A DNA stretch of 64,000 nt, from positions 124,001 to 188,000 of the forward strand of contig NZ_VFYU01000025.1 of NCBI RefSeq assembly GCF_021012795.1, given 5' to 3'. The position numbers and the translations under genes are program-made. Each line of letters begins with the position of its first letter. Positions within the stretch are counted from its first letter, which is position 1. Source of the DNA: Psychrobacter sp. I-STPA10 (lineage in GTDB: Bacteria; Pseudomonadota; Gammaproteobacteria; Pseudomonadales; Moraxellaceae). The notes under the pieces are model-generated. The model had not been told where the DNA came from, searched no databases, and saw only the letters and a list, made by a program, of their open reading frames with translations. Positions 13,034-22,348 of the stretch are shown here, piece by piece.

Positions 13034-14164
13034 CTATGCTGTCTGCCCACCTGACATCATCCAAATGCCAATAGCGATGATAATAATCAATAAAAACACC
13101 CAAATAAACCAACCACCACTCGCCTTTTTGTTATCTCGTTGCTCAGGATGAGTCGCAGGGTTTGTGGCAGCTTGATCAATAGCTTTATTATCATTCGTAC
13201 CAATATCATTATTTTCAGCAGGTGCAAATTGTCCCGTAGCCGCTTGCTTAGCACGCAGCACATCTGGATCTGCTTCTTGCTGTAGTGTGGTCTGAGTGGT
13301 TTTATCTTCTGTAGGCTTCTCAATTTGAGCTGTCTCATTGCTCTCTACATTACCTACGCTACTTCCACTCTGTTTATCAAAGTTGTTTTCTAAACTTGTA
13401 TCTAATGGATTGACAGGTGCTTCTATTTTGGTATTAGCCGCTTGTGGATTTTGCTCTGTAGATGTGATGGATTCACTGTCTATATTTTTTGCTGCTGTAT
13501 CCTTGTCTTGTTTTTGCGATATCGTATCTTGCGTGGCTTCCACCTGTATATCCGTTGTTGGTTGAGCGGCAGATGGTTCTTGCAAGTCTGATACTTCTGG
13601 TTTGATTTCATCAACAATTGGATTTACAGGTGTTACTGGTTTGTCACTTGAAACAGTAGGTTGAGGTTGTGCTGTTGTATCTACATCCGTTACGGTAGGC
13701 TTGCTGTCATCAGTACTGACTTTAGTAGTATGAATGTCATCATCTGCTTTGGTATTAGTATCCATGACCTGTGTATCCGCTACTTGCGGTTTTGTATCAT
13801 CAGCATCTGGCTTAGATGTGGTTGTCTTTGCTGCTACTGTCGGCTTTTTCGCCTGAAATTGAAAGTTTGCAAATGCCACCATATCATCCGCTTTGATATT
13901 GGTTGATTTATGTGCAGTCAATGCCACATCATTGATGTAAGTACCATTTGATGATGCTAAATCTTTAATATAAAGCTGCCCGTTAACCACATAAAGCTTT
14001 GCATGTTCACGAGAGACTTGTTTACTGCCTAGAACCAAATCATTATCACTCCCACGACCCACAGTTAAACTATCATTGATGGTTAATGATAAATCACCTA
14101 ATGCTTCACTCACGGCATTTAACTGCCACTGTGAGTTATTTTTATCACTGAGCTTATTTATCAC
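13034..14164 (-). CDS. FHA-domain protein with C-terminal membrane anchor
   Basis: The N-terminal forkhead-associated domain (about 12-110) recognises phosphothreonine peptides. Its signature residues are all present: GRGSDND (36-42), SREH (51-54) and SSNGTYIND (71-79). A long low-complexity stretch rich in Thr, Asp, Lys, Gln and Pro (about 115-340) follows, then a single membrane helix (about 350-370, WVFLLIIIIAIGIWMM) with a short tail. The arrangement suggests a tail-anchored protein with the FHA domain in the cytoplasm. The start is a GTG at 14164 with AGGAGAAAG upstream. No kinase or phosphatase gene is adjacent, so its phosphorylated partner is unknown. The linker has the biased composition of a disordered tether. 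Confidence 0.85.
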   Translation of the reverse strand: MINKLSDKNNSQWQLNAVSEALGDLSLTINDSLTVGRGSDNDLVLGSKQVSREHAKLYVVNGQLYIKDLASSNGTYINDVALTAHKSTNIKADDMVAFANFQFQAKKPTVAAKTTTSKPDADDTKPQVADTQVMDTNTKADDDIHTTKVSTDDSKPTVTDVDTTAQPQPTVSSDKPVTPVNPIVDEIKPEVSDLQEPSAAQPTTDIQVEATQDTISQKQDKDTAAKNIDSESITSTEQNPQAANTKIEAPVNPLDTSLENNFDKQSGSSVGNVESNETAQIEKPTEDKTTQTTLQQEADPDVLRAKQAATGQFAPAENNDIGTNDNKAIDQAATNPATHPEQRDNKKASGGWFIWVFLLIIIIAIGIWMMSGGQTA

Positions 14165-14253
14165 AATCTTTCTCCTAATTTCTAATAGGCTGCATTAATT
14201 TGTCAATAATGAATGTATTCATTCTTAGATTTAAAATCTAGTTAAGTCATATG

Positions 14254-15105
14254 TCATTTACTATTTGGTATATAGCGTGGGTCGATGATACCGCTAAGCT
14301 GCTCATAAGAAATACTCAATGTTGGCATACCATAGGCATATGCTGCGATGTCATAAGGCTGATAAAGAAGCTCAATACCCTTGTCTGTAAAGGTAATGTT
14401 GTCACTTAAAAAAAACTTCCAGCTTTGCTCATAGCTTTGAACATCTTGCTCTATGTTATCTTTCACCCATTGTTTGTAGGCATTGTATGCTAGCTTTTCA
14501 AATTGCTTTTTTTGATTGGCAAGTAAGATATTATCTAGGGTTAATTGCTGCTGAGTCTTGCTATCAAAGATAAAATTTTCTCTATAGGGCATACCATGAG
14601 CACCGCCTGTGTAAATATAAGAGTCAATGGCAAGTAGTTCAAAGTCATTGATATGCCCCATATAATCTGGGCTAACTTCTAGGCTATAAGCTAACGTTGT
14701 ATCTTCTGGCTGGTCTGCAATAAAGGCATCAAGAGCTTGTTTAACAGTCAAATTTTTGGGTAGATTTTCTATAAACGAACTGGCACTACCAATGGTGATT
14801 TTATCAATTTGCTGATTGATAATTGTATTGATCCATGTTTGATTGCTATCTAAATATCGCACGTCTATGGTTGGGCAATTATCAAGCTGGTAGCAACTAT
14901 CAGTCACTTTTTTGGGTATTTGATAGTCCAGATAGTCGATACCATTTAAAAAGCTGTTATTCTTGCTACTACTAGCAGTAGTAGTAGGCTGGGCACAAGC
15001 TGATATAGTTAAACCAGCAGTGATTGTCAATGTAGCAACCATTAGCAGCCGCTTAATGGCAGATTGGCTTGTTGTTTTTTGATGGGTAATGATTTTGCTA
15101 AACAT
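14254..15105 (-). CDS. RsiV/DUF3298-like lipoprotein
   Basis: The 283-aa protein has a positively charged N-terminus, a hydrophobic segment and a lipobox ending ISAC (Cys37), so it is probably a lipoprotein exported to the envelope. The C-terminal half carries the DUF3298 (RsiV-type) features: YIYTGGAHGMPYRENFIFD, then a QLTLDNIL segment, and ITFTDKGIELLYQPYDIAAYAYG near the end. RsiV-family domains bind ligands such as lysozyme in Bacillus, but most proteobacterial members are uncharacterised. It begins 45 nt after prfC on the same strand and could be co-transcribed with it. No sigma factor is nearby, so an anti-sigma role is not supported. Confidence 0.8.
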   Translation of the reverse strand: MFSKIITHQKTTSQSAIKRLLMVATLTITAGLTISACAQPTTTASSSKNNSFLNGIDYLDYQIPKKVTDSCYQLDNCPTIDVRYLDSNQTWINTIINQQIDKITIGSASSFIENLPKNLTVKQALDAFIADQPEDTTLAYSLEVSPDYMGHINDFELLAIDSYIYTGGAHGMPYRENFIFDSKTQQQLTLDNILLANQKKQFEKLAYNAYKQWVKDNIEQDVQSYEQSWKFFLSDNITFTDKGIELLYQPYDIAAYAYGMPTLSISYEQLSGIIDPRYIPNSK

Positions 15106-15150
15106 ATACTTTCCTATTATTTGGCTATTATTTATATTTAGCTATTGCTA

Positions 15151-16746
15151 TCAATGCTCACGAGTGTTGCTAAAAGTGACCTCAGGATAACGCTCTTGCA
15201 TTAACTGTAGATTCACCCGTGATGGCGCAAGATAGGTAAGATAACCACCCCCATCTAGTGATAATTGGTCATGTGCTTTTTTCTTAAACTTAGCCAATGC
15301 CACTTCATCATCACAGTGTATCCAGCGCACCGTAGCAATAGAAACTGGTTCAAAACTACACTGCACTTTATATTCTTCTTTCAGGCGGTGTGCCACCACT
15401 TCAAACTGCAATACCCCCACTGCGCCCAAAATTAAATCATTATTAATCTGTGGCATAAATACTTGGGTTGCCCCCTCTTCACTTAGCTGCTGCAAGCCTT
15501 TTTGTAAGGCTTTGGATTTAAGTGGATCTTTTAATACCACCCGCCGAAATAGCTCAGGCGCAAAATGTGGAATGCCGGTGAAATTCAGCGTTTCACCTTC
15601 GGTAAAACTATCACCGATACTAATCGTACCGTGATTGTGCAAACCAATAATATCGCCTGGATACGCCTCTTCTAACGCCTCACGGTCACCTGCCAAAAAT
15701 GTCAGCGCATCAGAGATACGCACTTCTTTGCCAAGGCGCACATGGTTGAGTTTCATGCCTTTTTCGTATTTACCTGAGCAGACACGCAAAAAGGCAATGC
15801 GGTCACGGTGGCGTGGATCCATATTTGCCTGAATTTTAAACACAAAGCCACTAAAATCTGGCTCTTGTGCCAATACTTGCCGCTCCTCAGTGGGATGATC
15901 TTTGGGTGGCGGTGCATATTGCACTAAGGTATCAAGCACCATATTGATGCCAAAGTTACCCAATGCAGTACCAAATAACACTGGCGTCATCTCGCCTTTT
16001 AAAAAAGCATCAACTTCAAAATCTTCCAATGCCATTTGTACCAGTTCAAGAGACTCCTCAAATGCAGCAAAAGCCAAATTTCCTAAGCGTTCACGTACAT
16101 CAGGGTAATCATAGCCATCTCGTGTTTCAATTTCGGTAATCTCACCACCATGACCTTTTTGATAAAAATACGTCTTATCTTCGGTGAGATGATAGACACC
16201 AACAAAGTCCTGCCCCATACCAACAGGCCATGTAAGCGGTACACACTTAATGCCAAGTACGGTTTCAATTTCATCGAGCAGCTCTAGGGGATCACGAATC
16301 TGACGATCAAGCTTGTTGACAAAAGAGATGATCGGTGTGTCACGCATACGACACACTTCCATCAACTTGATGGTACGTGCCTCCACCCCTTTTGCCCCAT
16401 CAATCACCATTAACGCACTATCCACTGCGGTTAACGTACGGTAGGTGTCTTCACTAAAGTCAGCGTGACCTGGGGTGTCTAATAGGTTTACGATATGCTC
16501 TTTATATGGAAACTGCATCACGGAGGTGGTAATAGAAATTCCTCGCTCTTGCTCCATACTCATCCAATCTGAAGTAGCATGCCGATCTGATTTACGGCTT
16601 TTGACTTCCCCTGCTACTTGAATGGCTTGTCCCCAAAGCAGCAGCTTTTCGGTCATGGTGGTTTTACCCGCATCGGGGTGGGAGATGATGGCAAAGGTAC
16701 GACGTTTGGCGACTTCTGTGGCTAATACTTTAGGATCTACACTCAT
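15151..16746 (-). CDS. prfC: Peptide chain release factor 3
   Basis: RF3 is a GTPase that removes RF1/RF2 from the ribosome after termination. The 531-aa length fits the family. Motifs are the P-loop SHPDAGKTT (about 22-30), the switch region with [33 protein letters not shown] for guanine recognition, and the C-terminal [16 protein letters not shown] that separates RF3 from EF-G. The start is the ATG at 16746. It is a single gene, perhaps with the downstream lipoprotein in the same transcript. Confidence 0.98.
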   Translation of the reverse strand: MSVDPKVLATEVAKRRTFAIISHPDAGKTTMTEKLLLWGQAIQVAGEVKSRKSDRHATSDWMSMEQERGISITTSVMQFPYKEHIVNLLDTPGHADFSEDTYRTLTAVDSALMVIDGAKGVEARTIKLMEVCRMRDTPIISFVNKLDRQIRDPLELLDEIETVLGIKCVPLTWPVGMGQDFVGVYHLTEDKTYFYQKGHGGEITEIETRDGYDYPDVRERLGNLAFAAFEESLELVQMALEDFEVDAFLKGEMTPVLFGTALGNFGINMVLDTLVQYAPPPKDHPTEERQVLAQEPDFSGFVFKIQANMDPRHRDRIAFLRVCSGKYEKGMKLNHVRLGKEVRISDALTFLAGDREALEEAYPGDIIGLHNHGTISIGDSFTEGETLNFTGIPHFAPELFRRVVLKDPLKSKALQKGLQQLSEEGATQVFMPQINNDLILGAVGVLQFEVVAHRLKEEYKVQCSFEPVSIATVRWIHCDDEVALAKFKKKAHDQLSLDGGGYLTYLAPSRVNLQLMQERYPEVTFSNTREH

Positions 16747-17040
16747 GATTTATGGCTTCAACTTAAACAATATAGAGAAAAATAATGCACATATTGTAGC
16801 GGATTTAAGTCAATTTTGCTGAGTTATTACACCATGACTCAATCCTTGACGAATAAATATATAACGCTTAATTTGACTTATAAAACTTTACATCGCTGCT
16901 ATTGAACTGCACATTTTTTTTGTTAAGCTATTTGTGGTTTTACTCATTTATAACTTAAAGATAGAACCAAAGTAATGACACACTGATTTATTTTTTCTTA
17001 AAAAACTTTCAATACTACGACTATAAATTAAGGAATAACG

Positions 17041-17445
17041 ATGAAAACAATATATTCAACACAATCTACGGTGACAGGTGGTCGCTCTGGTACAGCTACG
17101 GTAAATGATAGTGAACTAACCATCAATATGGGCTCAGATAAAGACAGCAATAATCCTGAGCAGCTTTTTGCCATGGGTTATGGTGCTTGTTTTGGTGGGG
17201 CATTAGGGGTAGTCAAAAAGAGTGAAAATGCTCAGTTTGATGATACCATACAAGTGACCATCGACTTGCTACAAGGTGAGGGGCATGACTATAAACTGGG
17301 GGCAAAAATTCATGTGGTCGCCAAAAATACTGACTTATCTGCCGATGAAGTACAAAAACTGGTCGAAAAAGCACACGAAGTTTGCCCTTATTCTAAAGCG
17401 ACCCGTGGCAATATTGAAGTTGAAGTGACTTCTGAAATTCAATAG
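17041..17445 (+). CDS. ohr: Organic hydroperoxide resistance protein (Ohr/OsmC family)
   Basis: Ohr is a thiol peroxidase that reduces organic hydroperoxides. The 134-aa product has both redox cysteines in their family context: Cys50 in NPEQLFAMGYGACFGG and Cys115 in CPYSKATRGN. The N-terminal TGGRSGTA stretch supports the Ohr rather than the OsmC subgroup. AAGGAA precedes the ATG. It is monocistronic and closed by a hairpin terminator. No OhrR-like regulator is adjacent, although ohr is commonly paired with one. Confidence 0.93.
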   Translation: MKTIYSTQSTVTGGRSGTATVNDSELTINMGSDKDSNNPEQLFAMGYGACFGGALGVVKKSENAQFDDTIQVTIDLLQGEGHDYKLGAKIHVVAKNTDLSADEVQKLVEKAHEVCPYSKATRGNIEVEVTSEIQ

Positions 17446-17484
17446 AACAAATGCTTGCAAAACATACTGTTTTTGAAATTTAAA

Positions 17485-17522
17485 AACTGCCAAATCTAAT
17501 AGAGAGGATTTGGCGGTTTTTT
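17485..17522 (+). terminator. Intrinsic terminator after ohr
   Basis: A 12-bp stem (AACTGCCAAATC / GATTTGGCGGTT, one G-T pair) with a 10-nt loop is followed by a T-run, 40 nt after the ohr stop. Confidence 0.88.
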
Positions 17523-17579
17523 ATTGCATACAATATAATAGATACTTTTTAGAATACCACCAATAATATAAACAAGCCT

Positions 17580-18413
17580 TTACTTCGGCAACTGTATCAC
17601 TTTTTCATATTTTGGTTGGTTGCTTTCATCTATCTCACCATTTTCATCGGTCTCTAACAAGTAATATGGGATTTCAAACTCTGCTGTTAAACGGTTATTT
17701 GATAGCCATTTTACATTACTAATATAAGCCTCTTCTGGAATACCTGCAAATTTCTCCCTATTAAATACCTGTTTTACCCCTTTTATTGGGTCAAAGCGAT
17801 AGATACGTAACTCCCTGCTCCCTGACATTGATGACCCTGGATACATGGCAACGTATTTGCCATCGGGTGAGTAACTGGTTTCACTAAGCCAAATCTCATT
17901 TAATAGCATGCCTTTGATGTTAAAGATACGCATGTAACCACACATCGTACCACAGCCATAGGTCAATACTACCAAGTTATTGCCCGTCCAACGCAAATCT
18001 CCTGCATATTCTGGCTTAAACTCTGATATTCGGCGGTTATTTTTTAGGTCATAGACAACAATTTTGTTGGGGGGATAGTCATAGTGGGAAAACATGGCAT
18101 ATCGTCCATCATCTGATACCAGCCAATCGCCCACTTCGGTAGTGATATGATGAGGGTGTTTGAATTGGCTGATGTTTTGTTCGACCAATCTGCCATTTTT
18201 ATAACTTTTTACATAGACTTGTTCAATTTTGGGGTTATTTTTATCAGGCTTAACAACCACATCTATTTTTGATTGGGCAGCCATGGCAGATGATATGCCA
18301 AAAGGCAGTGCTAAAGACAATGCTAAAGCTAAGGGCAATGTTAATTTCAATGTGTCTAACTGTGTTAACCAGTGATTATTTTTTGTAGTTTGGTGAGTTT
18401 TCATCCTATTCAT
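17580..18413 (-). CDS. Exported TolB-like beta-propeller protein, function unknown
   Basis: The 277-aa product begins with a signal peptide (about 30-46, ending SSAMA-AQ), so it is probably periplasmic. The mature part has repeated WD40/TolB-like blades: GDWLVSDDGRYAMFSHYD, KIVVYDLKNNRRISEF, GDLRWTGNNLVVLTYG and SYSPDGKYVAMYPGSS, each pairing a W/SPDG turn with a beta strand. A CGTMCG pair of cysteines sits in the middle. AGGAG precedes the ATG. It is the most downstream gene of a run of exported proteins on this strand and lies 57 nt past the first of three paralogous secreted genes. I do not recognise a specific function; the blades suggest protein or ligand binding. Confidence 0.75.
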   Translation of the reverse strand: MNRMKTHQTTKNNHWLTQLDTLKLTLPLALALSLALPFGISSAMAAQSKIDVVVKPDKNNPKIEQVYVKSYKNGRLVEQNISQFKHPHHITTEVGDWLVSDDGRYAMFSHYDYPPNKIVVYDLKNNRRISEFKPEYAGDLRWTGNNLVVLTYGCGTMCGYMRIFNIKGMLLNEIWLSETSYSPDGKYVAMYPGSSMSGSRELRIYRFDPIKGVKQVFNREKFAGIPEEAYISNVKWLSNNRLTAEFEIPYYLLETDENGEIDESNQPKYEKVIQLPK

Positions 18414-18469
18414 TGTGTACTCCTGTTTATTATTTCTGATTAGTCATAGCATTTATGGTTGAGTTACCA

Positions 18470-18970
18470 TCATTCTGGGCAGAAATTTTTTGTCCAGTTT
18501 CCTCCACGAGTACATTGCGTCTGGGTACGATGGCTAACAAATTTCCAGTAGAGGTTACCTTGTTTGTCTTTTTGCTCAATAAAGGCAATACGGAAACGCG
18601 CACCTGTTTGTAGACGATCATTTTTTGGGTAGTCAGTGAAAACGACCACGCCAATGTCTGGTTTTGACTTTGCTTGTGGATAGATAAATATATTAGCAAT
18701 ATCGATGTGTTTACCCCGTTCCATATCCGTAGTTATACCCGGCTCTTCCTCCAAATATTTCTGCACATTATCAGCACATACCAGTAGTCTTTCATAACAG
18801 TGTTCGATAGATTTTGGAAATATTGATTCTCCTGATTCTACATTTGCATAAAAATTATTGGGGTTTGCTGCTTGCTGACGGCTGATACCATCAGAGTCAG
18901 CAAGGGCTTGTGAACTGATAGCAAGAGAGCCAAGCAAGATGGCAGCCGTTGTCATTGATTTTATTGTCAT
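18470..18970 (-). CDS. Small secreted Cys-containing protein, paralogue 1 of 3
   Basis: The 166-aa protein has a Sec signal peptide (MTIKSM...QALA, cleavage near 25) and a mature domain shared with the next two genes. Shared motifs are DGISRQQAANPNNF at the mature N-terminus, PKSIEHC, LLVCA, the block IFIYPQAKSKPDIGVVV, and the C-terminal YWKFVSHR followed by a Cys-Arg-Gly ... Cys pair. Four conserved cysteines could form two disulfides. Its predicted location is the periplasm or outside the cell. I do not recognise the family and give no function. It is the most diverged of the three copies. Confidence 0.75.
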   Translation of the reverse strand: MTIKSMTTAAILLGSLAISSQALADSDGISRQQAANPNNFYANVESGESIFPKSIEHCYERLLVCADNVQKYLEEEPGITTDMERGKHIDIANIFIYPQAKSKPDIGVVVFTDYPKNDRLQTGARFRIAFIEQKDKQGNLYWKFVSHRTQTQCTRGGNWTKNFCPE

Positions 18971-19089
18971 ATAAGTTATCCTTATCTAATTATTCAATAC
19001 AAATGTTATCTTATAAACTTTATATTACCTTTTAAATACTACCTCTGATTGGTAACAGCATCCATAATTTAGTTACCATCATGACACGA

Positions 19090-19587
19090 TTACACGCACG
19101 ATTTTTTTGACCAGCCTTCGCTACCACGAAGACAATACACCTGATAACGCTGGCTAACAAATTTCCAGTAGGGCTTGCCCTGTGTGTTTTTTTGCTGGGT
19201 AAAGGCGATACGATAACGCTCACCTCCCACTGAGTCATCGCCATCATCACCGTAAGGCTGCTCGGTGATAATTACCACACCAACGTCTGGTTTTGACTTT
19301 GCTTGTGGATAGATAAATATTTCAGCCGTGCCGATATTTTTACCCAGATCTCTATCTTGATCTTGACCTGAATGCCCATAATTCAGCACCCGTTCAGCAC
19401 ATACCAACAGATTTGCAGAACAGTGGCTGATAGATTTTGGTACATCATTTGCATTCCTGTATTCACCGAAATTATTAGGGTTTGCTGCTTGTTGACGGCT
19501 GATACTATCAGAGTCAGCAAGGGCTTGTGGACTGATGACAAGAGAGCCAAGCAAGATGACAGCCGTTACCATTGATTTTATTGTCAT
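19090..19587 (-). CDS. Small secreted Cys-containing protein, paralogue 2 of 3
   Basis: This 165-aa paralogue of its two neighbours has an almost identical signal peptide (MTIKSMVTAVILLGSL, QALA cleavage) and ISRQQAANPNNF start. The core IFIYPQAKSKPDVGVVIITEQPYGDDG and the C-terminal YWKFVSQRYQVYCLRGSEGW match copy 3 closely. The upstream segment (acgagttatccttat, plus strand) is also shared with the other copies, so the duplication included the ribosome-binding region. Function is unknown. Confidence 0.75.
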   Translation of the reverse strand: MTIKSMVTAVILLGSLVISPQALADSDSISRQQAANPNNFGEYRNANDVPKSISHCSANLLVCAERVLNYGHSGQDQDRDLGKNIGTAEIFIYPQAKSKPDVGVVIITEQPYGDDGDDSVGGERYRIAFTQQKNTQGKPYWKFVSQRYQVYCLRGSEGWSKKSCV

Positions 19588-19648
19588 ACGAGTTATCCTT
19601 ATATAAGTCTAAAATTCAGTTTAAAGATTACCTCAGAACGGGCACATA

Positions 19649-20155
19649 TTATGGGCACAGTCTCTTTGACCAGCTCCCATCACTACCAGGACGAGCACAT
19701 TGCCACTGCTGACGATGGCTGATAAATTTCCAGTAGGGGTTGCCTTGTCTATTTGTTTGCTCAACAAAGGCAAGGCGATAACGAGTGGCTGACACTGAGT
19801 CATCACCACCTTCTTCACCGTATGGCTCCTCGGTGATGACCACCACGCCAATATCTGGTTTTGACTGTGCTTGTGGATAGATGAATACCTGGGCCATGCT
19901 AATATATTTACCCAACTGGACATCAGAATCCATTCCTGACCACTCATCACTTAGCACTCGTACGGCACATGACAATAAGGTGCCAGAACAGTGACTAATA
20001 GATTTTGGTAGCTCTTTTGTGTTTGTATTTGCAGAAAAGTTATTAGGATTTGCTGCTTGCTGACGGCTGATACCATTAGATTGGGCAAGGGCTTGCTGAC
20101 TCATGACAAAAGAGCCAAGCAAGATAAAAGTAGTTGCCATTGATTTTATTGTCAT
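19649..20155 (-). CDS. Small secreted Cys-containing protein, paralogue 3 of 3
   Basis: This is the upstream-most member of the triplicate. The start is set at the ATG at 20155 (MTIKSMATTFILLGSF), because it matches the other copies and has AAGGATAA upstream; a further 11 in-frame residues upstream are not conserved. The 168-aa product keeps the signal peptide, ISRQQAANPNNF, SISHCSGTLLSCA, IFIYPQAQSKPDIGVVVITEEPYGEEGGDD and the terminal Cys pair (CARPGSDGSWSKRLC). Acidic Gly-Glu-Asp loops vary in length between copies, the main difference among them. Function is unknown. Confidence 0.75.
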   Translation of the reverse strand: MTIKSMATTFILLGSFVMSQQALAQSNGISRQQAANPNNFSANTNTKELPKSISHCSGTLLSCAVRVLSDEWSGMDSDVQLGKYISMAQVFIYPQAQSKPDIGVVVITEEPYGEEGGDDSVSATRYRLAFVEQTNRQGNPYWKFISHRQQWQCARPGSDGSWSKRLCP

Positions 20156-20613
20156 ACGAGTTATCCTTATTAAGTTAAGTCTAAACATTGCCTTGCTTTT
20201 TAAACATTACCTACTTTGCTTTGTATTTGGCGGAACTGTTCTGATACCTCATTTAGTTGATTTTCCCACTCTCTACTTGGACTCTATCCTTCGATGGTCT
20301 AAAAATATACTTGCATTAAGTAAGCAATGGCAAAGGGATTAAATAAGGTGACTTTGATACTCCATGCCAACAAAAAAACCAAGATAAGAGTCATGATTGT
20401 TAGGCTACTGGGCAACAGATATACCATTATGGCAGCAGGTATTAACATAAATAAAAACACCACAAAACTTAATATCTAGAACTTAAGATCTAGATAGTCA
20501 CTGTCAGTCATAGGGCATTTTTTAGCATAATACCTAAAGATTGGCTAATACTAAAATCCCACATAAAAATAGTCACCATAATCCATAATATTATAAAAAA
20601 TCAGTCTGCCTGA
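20156..20613. other. Gene-free stretch upstream of the triplicated genes
   Basis: No coding sequence, RNA or clear terminator is supported in this 458-nt AT-rich interval. It should contain the promoter for the gene starting at 20155 and the 3' end of the transcript from 20614. A reading frame on the plus strand at 20103-20342 is an artefact with no ribosome-binding site. Confidence 0.4.
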
Positions 20614-22128
20614 TCATTCACCATCACTACTGCTGACCATGCCGTCACCATCAAACATGTTGTTGATTTCTCCCCAGTTGGTTGGGACAATGCCTTGGAT
20701 GCTGTACTTGGTGACGGTGTCTATAACGCCATCGCCATCTTTATCTGTTTGAGAATGAACTAGATTATTATGACGGTCATATTCATTAATGGTTTTGGTC
20801 TTTCTACCAGCTTCTTCAGTTTGCTGCCCAATTAGGTTATTACGGCTGTCATATTGGTAGGTGAAACGATAGTTAAGGTCATCTTTGGAGCGGTTTGTCT
20901 GTTGTAGCAGCTTACCTTGCTCATTGTATTGCCACACTTCATACATATCGACTTCACCGCTGTCATCAAACTCAGTCTCTTGACGGATTTTATTGCCATC
21001 ACTATTATATTGATAACGAATACGTAAGCCTTTGATACCATTGCCATTTGAATCTTTTTCATAGAAAATAGGCTGCGCATTTGCACCTGCATTATCAGCA
21101 TACTGCCATGACTCAACTAAGGTCACCTCACCATCACCGTTTGCTTCTTCTTCGTGATAAGTAATATTGCCATGATTATCATAGTGCCATCTTTGTTTAT
21201 GGTCTATTTTGCCATCACCATCATAGTCAGTGGTTTCTAAAATTGGCTGTCCAGTGGTGTTGTATTGCCACGTCTTACGAGTGTCAATCTCACCATCATC
21301 ATTATTATCTTCAGTAAATTGTATTTTGTTGCCATGATTGTCATAGTTCCATGATTTGGTTAAATAAGATGTGCGTATACCATCTTCATCTGGATAATAA
21401 TATTTATGCTGATAAAAAATGGGTTTGCTATGATCGTTATATTGCCAATTACTGGTCTCTGATATTTTGCCATTTATGCTTACTTGTTCAGCAGTGAGGT
21501 TGTCATTACTGTCATATTGGTTGACATAGCGACAGTTGACACAGTCTGCAAATTCACCTTCAAAATTGATATATCTTAGGATTTGATTACCTCGATGGTC
21601 ATACACTGTATACTCATAATTATCAGAGCTACTTTCAAACCCATCATCAGAGTCACCTCCAGAATCCAAGTTGTCTAAAATTCTAATCATTTTGCCATCA
21701 GCATTGTAACCATAGACCATATTGCTTACCGTGCCTTCATTATTATCACGATAAAGCATGGTGACAATGCCGACTATGCGCTCGCTGTTGTTAGGATCAT
21801 TCGGATCAACATCACAAATATCACCGACACCATCACCATCGCTGTCTTTTTGCTCGGTGTTGGTAATGGTTGGGCAGTTGTCTTCACTGTCCATGATGCT
21901 GTCTGCATCACTATCCATGCTATTGTCCATGCCATTATTTATACCACTATCATTACTGGCTACGTTGGTGATTTGCTGGTTGGTATTAGTGCTACTATTG
22001 GCAAAGCTGTTATCAGAGTCATTATGCCCATTGCTATTACTACAGGCACTCACAGTTGATAGGATGGATAAGGGTAAAAAGGTCGTTAATAAAGAGACCA
22101 CTGCCCAATTAAGAGGCGTGCGCTGCAT
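20614..22128 (-). CDS. Lipoprotein with TSP3-like calcium loops and YD-like repeats
   Basis: The 504-aa protein has a signal peptide with lipobox TVSAC (Cys29). After an Asn/Ser-rich linker comes a thrombospondin type 3-like segment (about 72-116) with DNCPTITN, DSDGDGVGDICDVDPNDPN. The rest (about 117-480) consists of degenerate repeats of 25-35 residues. Each has a WQYN or YQYD core, as in RHS/YD repeats, followed by an acidic loop such as DGDGKID, DDSGEVD or DKDGDGVID that resembles an EF-hand calcium loop. It is predicted to be a calcium-stabilised, elongated or beta-rich surface protein. No toxin domain follows the repeats, so it is not a classical RHS toxin. AAGGAG precedes the ATG. Confidence 0.8.
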   Translation of the reverse strand: MQRTPLNWAVVSLLTTFLPLSILSTVSACSNSNGHNDSDNSFANSSTNTNQQITNVASNDSGINNGMDNSMDSDADSIMDSEDNCPTITNTEQKDSDGDGVGDICDVDPNDPNNSERIVGIVTMLYRDNNEGTVSNMVYGYNADGKMIRILDNLDSGGDSDDGFESSSDNYEYTVYDHRGNQILRYINFEGEFADCVNCRYVNQYDSNDNLTAEQVSINGKISETSNWQYNDHSKPIFYQHKYYYPDEDGIRTSYLTKSWNYDNHGNKIQFTEDNNDDGEIDTRKTWQYNTTGQPILETTDYDGDGKIDHKQRWHYDNHGNITYHEEEANGDGEVTLVESWQYADNAGANAQPIFYEKDSNGNGIKGLRIRYQYNSDGNKIRQETEFDDSGEVDMYEVWQYNEQGKLLQQTNRSKDDLNYRFTYQYDSRNNLIGQQTEEAGRKTKTINEYDRHNNLVHSQTDKDGDGVIDTVTKYSIQGIVPTNWGEINNMFDGDGMVSSSDGE

Positions 22129-22201
22129 GGGCGTATCTCCTTATTTATGATTCATTTGAGTATTGATTAATTACTAGTTATAATGATTGTAATTTTTGGA
22201 T

Positions 22202-22236
22202 AAAGTGTGCCATCAATTGAATTGATGGCACACTTT
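22202..22236 (-). terminator. Palindromic terminator-like hairpin
   Basis: A perfect 16-bp stem (AAAGTGTGCCATCAAT and its complement) with a 3-nt loop lies about 110 nt after the stop of the gene at 22349. It has only a short T-tract, so termination is likely but may be modest. It could serve both strands. Confidence 0.7.
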
Positions 22237-22348
22237 AACAATAAACTTATTTTTCTAACCATTGACTATGATTGCTCTACTGCAATTCACCGCATAGGTT
22301 GATATATTGATATTTATCTACTTAAGATAAGTATTGAGCTATAAAACT

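Noticed and set aside
13034..14164. Type VI secretion or Ser/Thr kinase locus suggested by the FHA protein
   Set aside because: No T6SS, kinase or phosphatase gene is nearby.
18430..18699. Alternative-frame reading frames inside the triplicated secreted genes (also 19032-19250 and 19633-19950)
   Set aside because: They shadow the paralogues in another frame and lack signal peptides or ribosome-binding sites; their similarity to each other follows from the DNA duplication.
20103..20342. Plus-strand reading frame near the start of paralogue 3
   Set aside because: Overlaps the signal-peptide region antisense and has no ribosome-binding site.
20614..22128. RHS/YD toxin with a polymorphic C-terminus
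   Set aside because: No RHS core hallmark, no C-terminal toxin domain and no immunity gene downstream; the repeats are interleaved with calcium-like loops instead.
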